DNA of 64,000 nucleotides from Brevibacillus migulae (GTDB taxonomy: Bacteria > Bacillota > Bacilli > Brevibacillales > Brevibacillaceae), in NCBI RefSeq assembly GCF_004521915.1, contig NZ_SDKD01000004.1, positions 124,001-188,000 on the forward strand, given 5' to 3'. Both the position numbers and the translations under genes were made by a program. Within the stretch, counting starts at the first letter, position 1. Each line of letters starts with the position of its first letter. The notes under the pieces were generated by a model. That model saw only the letters and a program-made list of their open reading frames with translations. It did not search any database and was not told the origin of the DNA. Positions 1 through 7,281 of the stretch are shown piece after piece.

Positions 1-2
1 CA

Positions 3-3000
3 TCAGCGTGGGAGGACAATTACCCTCTGGCTGTCGAGTTGTATACTCTGCAAGCAGAAGCCGCTTATCTGAGCAATCGGTTTGAAGAAGCGGAGCGATT
101 GTTTGCGCTTGTTCTTGGCCACGCGCAAACCGTATTGGAGCAGGTTGCCATTTTGGAGATCAAGATCCTGATGTATACCGGCTTGGCCAGGTTCGCGGAT
201 GTGCTGGCTTATGCAAAACAGGCTTTGCGTTTGCTGGGGGTTTCTCTTCCGAAAAAGATCGGCATGCTGGATATGCTCACGGAAATCGGGAAGATCAAAC
301 GGAGAATGATCGGGCGCAGCGCGGGGCAGCTGGTTCAATTGCCGTTGATGGAAGACGAACACATCAAAGCAGCGATGAGAATCATCAGTATTGCTGGACC
401 CTCTTCCTATTTTGTGGAGCCAAACTGGTTTGCGCTCACGATTTTGCGTGCCCTCACGCTTTCGCTGGAGCGTGGAAATGATGTGGCTTCTCCCAATGGG
501 TACACCGGCTACGGCATCGTCCTTTGCTCCAAATTTGGGGATTATCGAAATGGATACTTGTTTGGCGAGCTTGCGTGCAGCATTGCGGATCAGTTCGCAG
601 ATCCGCTAGCGCAGACGAAAGCCTATGGTGCCCACGCACTGCTGATTAATCATTGGCAAAATCATGCGCGGACCAATATCCCCTTGCTGGAAAAAGCGAT
701 CCGGCATGGCGTGGATAGCGGCAGCAACATCTATATGGCCTACAACATGCTGGGAATGCTCGATGCGATGTTTTTCTGCGGTGATCCAATGGAGGACATC
801 CAGCAGCAGATTCAGCTTTATGCAGACGTCATTTCCCAAGTCAAAATCGTCGATCACGACGACCGCCTTTTATTGCTGGAGCAAACGATCCATAGTCTTG
901 CAAAAAGCCATCCGGATAAGCCGGGGTTTGCCCTGCACGGTTTTGATGAGGAGAGCTATGCGGGGACAGTAAGGGATCAAGAGAATCACTTTAAACGGTA
1001 TATGTACCATTATTATAAAATTCATTTGCTTTATCTCTTTGGTCAATACCAGGAAGCGGCAGACCTGGCGTCTGAGGCTGAGAAATGGATGGAAAGCGTA
1101 AGAGGACAGCTGCTGGAGCCACAGCATGTATTTATCCAGACGTTGGCGTTGACTGCCTTATATCCTTCCATTCACGCAGCGGAACAAGCGGCCGCGGCCA
1201 AAAAGATCAGGTCCAATCTGAAAAAAGTGAAAACGTGGGCAAAACACAGTCCGCAAAACTACAAGCACCGATACCAGCTGCTTGCAGCAGAGTGGGCATT
1301 GGTTTGCGGGAAAAAACAGAAGGCGGCAGCCCTGTATGAGCAAGCGATCCAACAAGCAAGACATGATGGCTTTGTCCAAAATGAAGGGATCGCTTGTGAG
1401 CGGGCAGCGGCGTATTCCCTATCCATCGGACACGAGACACTCGCGAAATACTATATCAATGATGCGTACCATGCGTATTTGCGCTGGGGAGCTGCTGCGA
1501 AAGCAAAGGATCTGGAAGAACGATATCCCCAGCTGCTGTATGGAAGCAAAGGGCTCGATCGTAAAAGTAGAGGAGGAGCGGAGGCACCATCGTCGAGCGT
1601 CCTCGATATGATGACGGTCATTCGCGCATCGCAAACCATTGCAAGCGAAATCAAACTGGACAAACTTCTGGAAACGATGCTGCGCACGGTGATCAGCAAT
1701 GCGGGAGCTGAAAAAGGCCTGCTTATCTTGAAGAAGGAAAAGCAATGGGTCATTGAAGCAGCTGGATCCGTGAAGCATGGTGTAGATATGATGCAGTCTA
1801 TGCCTTATGAACAATCCGGGCTGCTTTCCGTATCGATCGTAAACTATGCCATCCGAGCTGGCGAGATGATTGTGCGCCGCGATGCCTTCACGGAAGAGAA
1901 ATACGCCAGAGATCCGTACATCAAACTGCACCAGCCCAAATCGATTCTTTGCTCGCCTTTGTGGCTGCAAGGAAAAATGATCGGAATCATCTACCTCGAA
2001 AATAATTTGGCGGCAGACGTCTTTGATGAGAAACGGATCGAGCTGCTGCAGATGATTTTCGCGCAAATCGCGATCTTCATCGAAAATGCACGGCTCTATC
2101 ATCAGCTCGAAGCGTGGAACCACTCCTTGGAAAAGACCGTCGCCGACCGTACGGATGAGATCCAGCGGCTTTTGCGTGATAATAAAAACCTGCTTGATCA
2201 TGCTGGACAAGGATTTTTGCTGTTTTCTCGCGATCAAACGGTTCATTCCCAATACAGTCGGGAATGTCTGCGAATCTTTGGCAAAGAGATTTCCGGCTTC
2301 CCGGTTGCGGAGCTGCTATACCCGGATCGGCCAGAAGATCAAGTGTTTGTGCAGCAGCTACTGGACAAGTATTTTGAAACGCAAAGCAGCAGTGAGAAGG
2401 AATTGTATCTCTCCCTGCTGCCGACAGAAGTCGTGGTCAATCATATGCCGATCAAGGTGGAGAGCAAGCCTATCTTTGACACCAAAGGTGACTCCACAGA
2501 AAAATTGATGATGGTGCTAACAGACCTGAGCGAGAAGCGAGCGCTCGAGAGCAAAATGGAGAAGGAATGGCAGACGCTCAAAATGGTGGTAACGGTTGTG
2601 ACCAATCTGGGCATGTTCCATGAAGCAGTCCAAGAACTCTCCACCTTCTGCGAACATCATCAAGAGCAAGCAGATTCACACGAGGCATTGATCAAAGTAC
2701 TTGGCAGGCTGCACACCTTTAAAGGGGAATTTAGTCAGTTGCAAATGATTCATACCACACAAATCCTGCAGGAGCTCGAAACAGCTTTTGTGGAGAGGAT
2801 CAAAGAACGTGAGCAGCTGAAGGTAGTTCCGGACATGACGGCTGTACAGAAGGCTTTGCAGCAGGATATCGCCATCCTGCAGCAGATTCTTGGAAGCGGC
2901 ATTTTGGAGCCAAAGGAGAGGATCGTATCATTTGCAGAAAACAGATGGGAAGCATTTGAAACGAAGCTCAAAGCCTATTTGCAAGAGCAGGGACGTCATG

Positions 3001-3593
3001 AGCTATTGCATGATGTGAAGCAGCTTCATTACCGGCCGTTTCGGGAGCTGCTGACGAGATACCCGGACTATGTGGGCAGAATCGCGGAGCGTTTTGGTAA
3101 AAAGATTGCACCACTAAGCGTCGATGGCGGCCATATGCTGGTCGACTCTTCCTGCTTTGCCGAGTTTGCTGAGTCGCTGGTGCACGTTTTCCGCAATGCC
3201 GTCGATCATGGACTAGAGGATGACAGCACCCGTCTTTCACAGAACAAAAACACGTATGGGACAATCACTTGCAGCATTGCACAGATCGGACAAGAGATCG
3301 TCGTTACCATTTCTGATGATGGCAAGGGCATTGACATCGAGGCAATCAAGGCGAAGGCCTACCGAAGCGGACTCCTTAAAGAGTCTGCCGAGAAGTGGAG
3401 CGATCAAGAGTGGATGGCAATGATATTTACCGATGTATTTTCTACAAAAGAGGAAATCGGTGAGTTATCCGGTCTCGGTATGGGGTTGTCCATCGTCAAG
3501 GAGGCAGTGGACCGCTTGGGCGGGCGCATTGAGATCAGAAGCAGCAAACACGAAGGGACAGCTTTTCTCTTTTATCTGCCCTGGCAGTCTTGA
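3..3593 (+). CDS. CheA-like multi-domain sensor histidine kinase (5' truncated by window edge)
   Basis: The reading frame is open from the window edge, so the N-terminus is missing; the TTG at 39 is only an internal codon. In order: helical TPR-like repeats to about nt 1500, a GAF-type sensor domain (about 1640-2090), a short coiled coil, a PAS-like domain (about 2200-2530), an Hpt-like helical domain with the motif LHTFKGEF (candidate phospho-His at nt 2712), and a CheA-type HATPase (FRNAVDHG N-box near 3190, ISDDGKGID near 3310, GLGMGLSIV near 3475). Family knowledge: such C-termini belong to large kinases that often also carry N-terminal Ser/Thr kinase and AAA ATPase modules; those would lie upstream. 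The ligand is unknown. It converges on a CheY-like regulator that is the likely phosphoryl acceptor. Confidence 0.85.
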   Translation, partial: SAWEDNYPLAVELYTLQAEAAYLSNRFEEAERLFALVLGHAQTVLEQVAILEIKILMYTGLARFADVLAYAKQALRLLGVSLPKKIGMLDMLTEIGKIKRRMIGRSAGQLVQLPLMEDEHIKAAMRIISIAGPSSYFVEPNWFALTILRALTLSLERGNDVASPNGYTGYGIVLCSKFGDYRNGYLFGELACSIADQFADPLAQTKAYGAHALLINHWQNHARTNIPLLEKAIRHGVDSGSNIYMAYNMLGMLDAMFFCGDPMEDIQQQIQLYADVISQVKIVDHDDRLLLLEQTIHSLAKSHPDKPGFALHGFDEESYAGTVRDQENHFKRYMYHYYKIHLLYLFGQYQEAADLASEAEKWMESVRGQLLEPQHVFIQTLALTALYPSIHAAEQAAAAKKIRSNLKKVKTWAKHSPQNYKHRYQLLAAEWALVCGKKQKAAALYEQAIQQARHDGFVQNEGIACERAAAYSLSIGHETLAKYYINDAYHAYLRWGAAAKAKDLEERYPQLLYGSKGLDRKSRGGAEAPSSSVLDMMTVIRASQTIASEIKLDKLLETMLRTVISNAGAEKGLLILKKEKQWVIEAAGSVKHGVDMMQSMPYEQSGLLSVSIVNYAIRAGEMIVRRDAFTEEKYARDPYIKLHQPKSILCSPLWLQGKMIGIIYLENNLAADVFDEKRIELLQMIFAQIAIFIENARLYHQLEAWNHSLEKTVADRTDEIQRLLRDNKNLLDHAGQGFLLFSRDQTVHSQYSRECLRIFGKEISGFPVAELLYPDRPEDQVFVQQLLDKYFETQSSSEKELYLSLLPTEVVVNHMPIKVESKPIFDTKGDSTEKLMMVLTDLSEKRALESKMEKEWQTLKMVVTVVTNLGMFHEAVQELSTFCEHHQEQADSHEALIKVLGRLHTFKGEFSQLQMIHTTQILQELETAFVERIKEREQLKVVPDMTAVQKALQQDIAILQQILGSGILEPKERIVSFAENRWEAFETKLKAYLQEQGRHELLHDVKQLHYRPFRELLTRYPDYVGRIAERFGKKIAPLSVDGGHMLVDSSCFAEFAESLVHVFRNAVDHGLEDDSTRLSQNKNTYGTITCSIAQIGQEIVVTISDDGKGIDIEAIKAKAYRSGLLKESAEKWSDQEWMAMIFTDVFSTKEEIGELSGLGMGLSIVKEAVDRLGGRIEIRSSKHEGTAFLFYLPWQS

Positions 3594-3604
3594 GAATAAC
3601 AACA

Positions 3605-3652
3605 AAAAAGAGAGTCCGCGGTATAGCAACATACGCCGGATTCTCTTTTTTT
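3605..3652. terminator. Bidirectional Rho-independent terminator
   Basis: An imperfect inverted repeat (AAAGAGAGTCC...GGATTCTCTTT) has a T-run on the right and an A-run on the left, so it can serve both the kinase on + and the CheY-like gene on -. Confidence 0.8.
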
Positions 3653-3699
3653 CTGTATCAGAACGTGTATACTTCACTAGGCTTCTATTGAAGTATTTC

Positions 3700-4071
3700 T
3701 TATTTACGGGGAGTAGAAAGCACCAAATCAATCACAGAAAAAAACTTATCATGGTCAAAGGGCTTGATGATATAATGTCTGGCCCCGGCCTTAATGGCCT
3801 CAAATACCTGATCCTGAAACCCGAGCGTACTGATCATGACAATTCTGGCATCGGGAAATTCATGCTTAATTTTTTTCACCGTATCAATCCCATTCATGAC
3901 CGGCATATTGATATCCATGGTGACCAGATCGGGTCTGTGCAGGCGATATTGTAAATAGGCCTCTTCTCCATTGGTTGCTTCAGCAACGACCTCGTGTTCC
4001 GATTGGGAAAGAATTTTCTTAAGCGATTCTCTGACGATGTAGGAATCATCCGCAATTAGTACTTGAGCCAT
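3700..4071 (-). CDS. Single-domain CheY-like response regulator
   Basis: This 123-residue protein is only a receiver domain. The acidic pocket is D8-D9, the phospho-acceptor is D53 (in TMDINMP), the switch residue is S81/T82 (VMIST) and the conserved lysine is K103 (IIKPF). It has no output domain, so it acts by protein contact or as a phosphate relay. It faces the CheA-like kinase with a shared terminator, so the two probably form one signalling pair. This resembles chemotaxis CheY, but no motility genes are nearby, so a motility role is not supported by context. Confidence 0.88.
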   Translation of the reverse strand: MAQVLIADDSYIVRESLKKILSQSEHEVVAEATNGEEAYLQYRLHRPDLVTMDINMPVMNGIDTVKKIKHEFPDARIVMISTLGFQDQVFEAIKAGARHYIIKPFDHDKFFSVIDLVLSTPRK

Positions 4072-4233
4072 ACTATCTCCACCTATATATCAATCTTGAT
4101 CGAGGGGTTGTCTACCTATATATAAACCTATTTTACTATAACAATCAGATGAATATGACTCAAGATAAATAAATATTTTATATTACTTTTGACCTAGGAC
4201 TAACCTCCTTGTTTATTGCTGATGAAATAACAT

Positions 4234-4262
4234 TTGCACTAATAATGATTCTCATTTATAGT
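4234..4262 (+). promoter_or_regulatory. Fur-controlled promoter of the heme monooxygenase gene
   Basis: TTGCAC (4234-4239) and TATAGT (4257-4262) are spaced 17 bp. A Fur box, TAATAATGATTCTCATTTA (4240-4258), fills the spacer, so Fur-Fe bound there would block RNA polymerase. The predicted transcript starts near 4269, which rules out the in-frame ATG at 4268 as a start. Confidence 0.75.
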
Positions 4263-4309
4263 TAGGGATGCAGATAAGGGAGAAGAAAAGAACCGTTACG
4301 AAAGGGGAA

Positions 4310-4648
4310 ATGATCACCTTGCTCATCCAGACAAGAACAATCGTTGTACAAAAAGGCTTTGCAGATCAAGTCGTCGAGCGATTTACCAAAGAGAGCCCGA
4401 TGGATTCCATGGAGGGTCTTTTGGATAAAACCGTCATGGTGAATAAAAGAAACAAGGAAGACCAAGAAGAAGTCATGGTCATGATCCGCTGGGAATCGGT
4501 AGATGCGTGGAAGAACTGGGAGAAAAGCGATGCCCATATCCAAGGCCACAGAGAAAACAAAGGAAAGCCAGTACCAGAGTTCGTCATCAGCACGACCGTG
4601 AACATGTATGAAGTCAAATCGGTAAAGCCGGGGATCGGCCGTTCATAA
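4310..4648 (+). CDS. Heme-degrading monooxygenase of the ABM/IsdG fold (HmoA/HmoB-like)
   Basis: A 112-residue protein with an antibiotic-biosynthesis-monooxygenase fold: a beta strand with a ferredoxin-like alpha-beta pattern, then the segment RWESVDAWKNWEKSD and a histidine-containing loop (AHIQGH), typical of small IsdG/HmoA-type heme oxygenases. These open heme to release iron in the cytoplasm. The Fur box in its promoter supports an iron-scavenging role. The ATG at 4310 has AAAGGGG only 2 nt upstream; the next in-frame TTG (4319) is better spaced, so the start is uncertain by a few codons. The ATG at 4268 is rejected because it lies at the predicted transcription start. It is monocistronic, with a terminator downstream. 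Confidence 0.75.
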   Translation: MITLLIQTRTIVVQKGFADQVVERFTKESPMDSMEGLLDKTVMVNKRNKEDQEEVMVMIRWESVDAWKNWEKSDAHIQGHRENKGKPVPEFVISTTVNMYEVKSVKPGIGRS

Positions 4649-4667
4649 AAACGTTACAGCAGCAGGA

Positions 4668-4697
4668 GACCATCCTTTTCAGGGTGGTTCTTTTTTT
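4668..4697 (+). terminator. Rho-independent terminator after the heme monooxygenase gene
   Basis: The stem is GACCATCC/GGGTGGTTC with a short TTTTC loop, followed by a T-run. Confidence 0.8.
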
Positions 4698-4827
4698 GGG
4701 GGATGCTTCGTTGGGGAGGGCTTAAGCAGGCGCTCTATTGCGAAACATGCTCTCTGACGTCATAAAATGAAAAATTGAAGAGACTCGCTTTTATCTTTTA
4801 GTCCGTTCGACTTTATGCAATGGCCAC

Positions 4828-5047
4828 GTGAGGAAGGGAAGAGAGGGACGGGCGGAGTCTTTGTCACATCTACTTAGGTGGAGCTTCCAAAAGCGGTACA
4901 CGCTTGTCGCGCAACCCCATCGGTTGAATACGCTTCTTTGAAACCTTTTGCGTGACGTACCGTTTTTGGAAGCGGAACCGGACAGTTTTCGCTTCCTTAC
5001 GGGTGTGGCAAGAACGCAGCCCGCCCTCTCTTCCCTTCCCCCACCAC
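4828..5047. repeat. Structured intergenic repeat, copy 1 (candidate ncRNA)
   Basis: A ~220-nt sequence that recurs at 11102-11322 in the same orientation with most bases conserved. Its ends pair (4828-4855 with 5016-5047). Inside are a small hairpin (CATCT 4867-4871 with AGGTG 4876-4880), a 17-bp stem (4883-4899 with 4957-4973) and a 9-bp stem (4906-4914 with 4948-4956). Changes between copies keep the pairing: GAGAGGG/CCCTCTC here becomes AAAAACGGG/CCCGTTTTT in copy 2, and several single changes swap a Watson-Crick pair for G-U. This favours RNA structure. It lies between a terminator and the htpG promoter, outside the predicted htpG mRNA. The transcribed strand is unknown. Confidence 0.75.
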
Positions 5048-5075
5048 TATGTATGCACCAACCGTTTTGTATATA

Positions 5076-5103
5076 TTGACTCGATCGGCACCCATATGAT
5101 ATG
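5076..5103 (+). promoter_or_regulatory. Candidate sigma-A promoter of htpG
   Basis: TTGACT (5076-5081) is followed after 16 bp by a weak -10-like GATATG (5098-5103); the overlapping TATGAT (5095-5100) is closer to consensus but is spaced only 13 bp. It lies directly before the CIRCE operator. Confidence 0.4.
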
Positions 5104-5113
5104 AAAAAGGTGA

Positions 5114-5140
5114 TTAGCACTCGATGGAGTAGAGTGCTAA
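5114..5140 (+). promoter_or_regulatory. CIRCE operator (HrcA binding site)
   Basis: TTAGCACTC-N9-GAGTGCTAA is a perfect match to the CIRCE consensus, 49 bp before the htpG start. HrcA represses CIRCE genes, normally groESL and hrcA-dnaK. In B. subtilis htpG is not a CIRCE gene, so this places htpG in the class I heat-shock regulon here. Confidence 0.95.
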
Positions 5141-5189
5141 AGAACCAGAATCGAGCATGAAGCAGCCAACAATAGAAAGGAGATTCAAC

Positions 5190-7076
5190 ATGGAAAAGAA
5201 GCAATTCCAAGCAGAATCCAAACGGCTATTGGAAATGATGATCAACTCGATCTATTCGCAGCGTGAAATCTTTTTGCGAGAGTTAATCTCCAATGCCAGC
5301 GATGCGATCGACAAAATCTATTACAAAGCGTTAACGGATGAATCTTTGCGTTTTGATCAAGACAGTTACTATATCAAAATCGTGCCAAACAAGGATGAGC
5401 GGACACTGAAGATCATCGATACCGGGATCGGCATGACAAAGGAAGAGTTGGAGAATAATTTGGGCGTTATCGCCAAGAGCGGCTCCCTTGCCTTCAAGAG
5501 TGAAGTCGAGCAAAAAGACGGACACGATATCATCGGCCAGTTTGGGGTCGGCTTTTACTCTGCCTTTATGGTGGCCGACAAGGTAACGGTCGTCAGCAAG
5601 GCGTTGGGCAGCGAGGAAGCGTACAAATGGGAATCCTCCGGTGCGGACGGCTATACGATCGAGCCCTGTGAAAAAGATACGGTGGGTACAGAGATCACCT
5701 TGTCCATCAAGGCCAATACCGAAGAGGACAATTACGATGAGTATCTGGACGAATACCGACTGCAATCCATCATCAAAAAATATTCCGATTTCATCCGCTA
5801 CCCGATCAAAATGGATGTCACGACAAGAAAGCGCAAAGAGGGCAGCGACAATGAATTCGAAACCGTCCAGGAAGAGCAGATCATCAACAGCATGGTGCCG
5901 ATCTGGAGGAAAAATAAAAACGAGCTGACTCCGGAGGATTACGAGAAGTTTTACAACGAAAAGCATTATGGCTTTGACAAGCCGCTGAAGCACATCCATA
6001 TCAGTGTAGACGGGGCGGTACGTTATAATGCCATTCTATTTATCCCGGAGAAAATCCCGTTCGATTACTACACAAGAGAATACGAAAAGGGTCTGGAGCT
6101 GTATTCCAACGGCGTCCTGATCATGAGCAAATGCCCGGATTTACTGCCTGACTACTACAGCTTTGTAAAGGGCATGGTCGATTCAGAAGATTTATCGCTC
6201 AATATCTCCCGGGAAATTTTGCAGCATGACCGCCAACTGAAGCTGATCGCCAAAAATATCAAGAGCAAGATTACCGGCCAATTGCAAAGCATGTTAAAGG
6301 ACGATCGGGAAAAATACGAAGCGTTCTATCAATCCTTTGGCAGACAGCTTAAATATGGCGTCTACAGCGACTTCGGCAGCAACAAAGACACTTTGCAGGA
6401 TTTGCTGATGTTCTATTCCTCCAAGGACAAGAAGCTGGTCACGCTGGATGAGTATGTATCCCGCATGCCGGAGGATCAAAAATACATCTATTACGCTTCC
6501 GGGGAATCGATTGAAAGAATCGAGAAGCTGCCGCAGACCGAGCTGGTCGCGGAAAAAGGCTATGAGATTCTCTATTTCACCGATGAAATCGACGAGTTTG
6601 CCATCAAGATGCTGATGTCCTATAAAGACAAGGAGTTCAAATCGGTATCCAGCGGTGATTTGGGCATCGACTCCAAAGAGGATGAAAAGGATACCGAGGC
6701 GACCGAAAAAGAGCACAAAGAGCTGTTCGACGCGATGAAGCAATTCCTGACTGGCAAAGTAAAGGATGTGCGCGTCTCCAAACGGTTGAAGTCCCACCCC
6801 GTATGTCTTTCCACGGATGGTGAAGTGACCATCGAAATGGAAAAAATCCTGCGCGCCATGCCGAATAACCAAAATATCCAGGCAGAAAAGGTGTTGGAAA
6901 TCAACCCCAACCATGAGGTGTTCCAATCGCTGCAGGCTGCCTATGAAAAAGATAAAGAAAAGCTGGAGCTGTACACCCACTTGCTTTACAACCAAGCCCT
7001 GCTCATCGAAGGCTTGCCGCTGCAGGACCCGGTGGAATTCTCCAATCACATCTGCAAAATCATGGTGACTTCCTAA
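5190..7076 (+). CDS. htpG: Molecular chaperone HtpG (bacterial Hsp90)
   Basis: A 628-residue cytoplasmic ATP-dependent chaperone dimer. The GHKL ATPase motifs are clear: [11 protein letters not shown] near the N-terminus, [11 protein letters not shown] and [17 protein letters not shown]. The middle domain carries the arginine region [13 protein letters not shown], and a C-terminal dimerisation domain ends at about residue 628, the usual length. The ATG at 5190 has AAAGGAGA 6 nt upstream, so the in-frame ATG at 5157 is not used. The gene stands alone behind a CIRCE operator, so induction by heat or unfolded protein through HrcA is expected. Confidence 0.97.
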   Translation: MEKKQFQAESKRLLEMMINSIYSQREIFLRELISNASDAIDKIYYKALTDESLRFDQDSYYIKIVPNKDERTLKIIDTGIGMTKEELENNLGVIAKSGSLAFKSEVEQKDGHDIIGQFGVGFYSAFMVADKVTVVSKALGSEEAYKWESSGADGYTIEPCEKDTVGTEITLSIKANTEEDNYDEYLDEYRLQSIIKKYSDFIRYPIKMDVTTRKRKEGSDNEFETVQEEQIINSMVPIWRKNKNELTPEDYEKFYNEKHYGFDKPLKHIHISVDGAVRYNAILFIPEKIPFDYYTREYEKGLELYSNGVLIMSKCPDLLPDYYSFVKGMVDSEDLSLNISREILQHDRQLKLIAKNIKSKITGQLQSMLKDDREKYEAFYQSFGRQLKYGVYSDFGSNKDTLQDLLMFYSSKDKKLVTLDEYVSRMPEDQKYIYYASGESIERIEKLPQTELVAEKGYEILYFTDEIDEFAIKMLMSYKDKEFKSVSSGDLGIDSKEDEKDTEATEKEHKELFDAMKQFLTGKVKDVRVSKRLKSHPVCLSTDGEVTIEMEKILRAMPNNQNIQAEKVLEINPNHEVFQSLQAAYEKDKEKLELYTHLLYNQALLIEGLPLQDPVEFSNHICKIMVTS

Positions 7077-7096
7077 GAAGGGCAAATCTCCATGTT

Positions 7097-7129
7097 AAAC
7101 CGTCTGTCTATCAAAGACAGGCGGTTTTT
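7097..7129 (+). terminator. Rho-independent terminator of htpG
   Basis: AAACCGTCTGTC pairs with GACAGGCGGTTT around a 7-nt loop, and the sequence continues into TTTTTG. Confidence 0.9.
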
Positions 7130-7236
7130 GTATGTAGAGCACAGTTTTTGCACAATTCCGTGGGGTGAATTCGGTCTGACTGTACAAACCTATTTATTGT
7201 AAAGTAGAAGCATAAAGACTGATCCACACTCATATC

Positions 7237-7266
7237 TTGTGCAACAAGTTGTGCATGATTTTGTGC
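7237..7266 (+). repeat. Three TTGTGC direct repeats spaced by 12 bp
   Basis: TTGTGC occurs at 7237, 7249 and 7261 with 6-bp spacers. An inverted match, TTGCACAA, lies at 7148-7155. The last repeat touches the ribosome binding site of the PRD regulator gene. The array may be an operator or an RNA element for the PTS operon; its function is not established. Confidence 0.55.
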
Positions 7267-7281
7267 TAAAAGGTGGCCGCC

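Noticed and set aside
3433..3954. 173-codon + strand ORF spanning the kinase end and the CheY-like gene
   Set aside because: It crosses a terminator and overlaps two real genes in other frames; no domain.
4268..4309. Upstream ATG for the heme monooxygenase
   Set aside because: No ribosome binding site, and it coincides with the predicted transcription start of the Fur promoter.
4828..5047. Repeat element as 6S RNA
   Set aside because: Length and long-hairpin shape are similar, but there are two copies in non-6S locations and I cannot identify the conserved open central bubble; left as unknown.
5157..5189. Longer N-terminus for HtpG
   Set aside because: The strong AAAGGAGA lies after this codon and serves ATG 5190, which matches the family N-terminus.
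4791..5210. Minus-strand ORF across repeat copy 1, similar in translation to one across copy 2
   Set aside because: The translations are alike because the DNA is repeated. Differences follow base pairing rather than codon structure, and no start signal is shared, so a protein is unlikely.
7237..7266. TTGTGC array as a CRISPR or tandem-repeat locus
   Set aside because: Only three 6-bp units with short unrelated spacers; more like an operator array.
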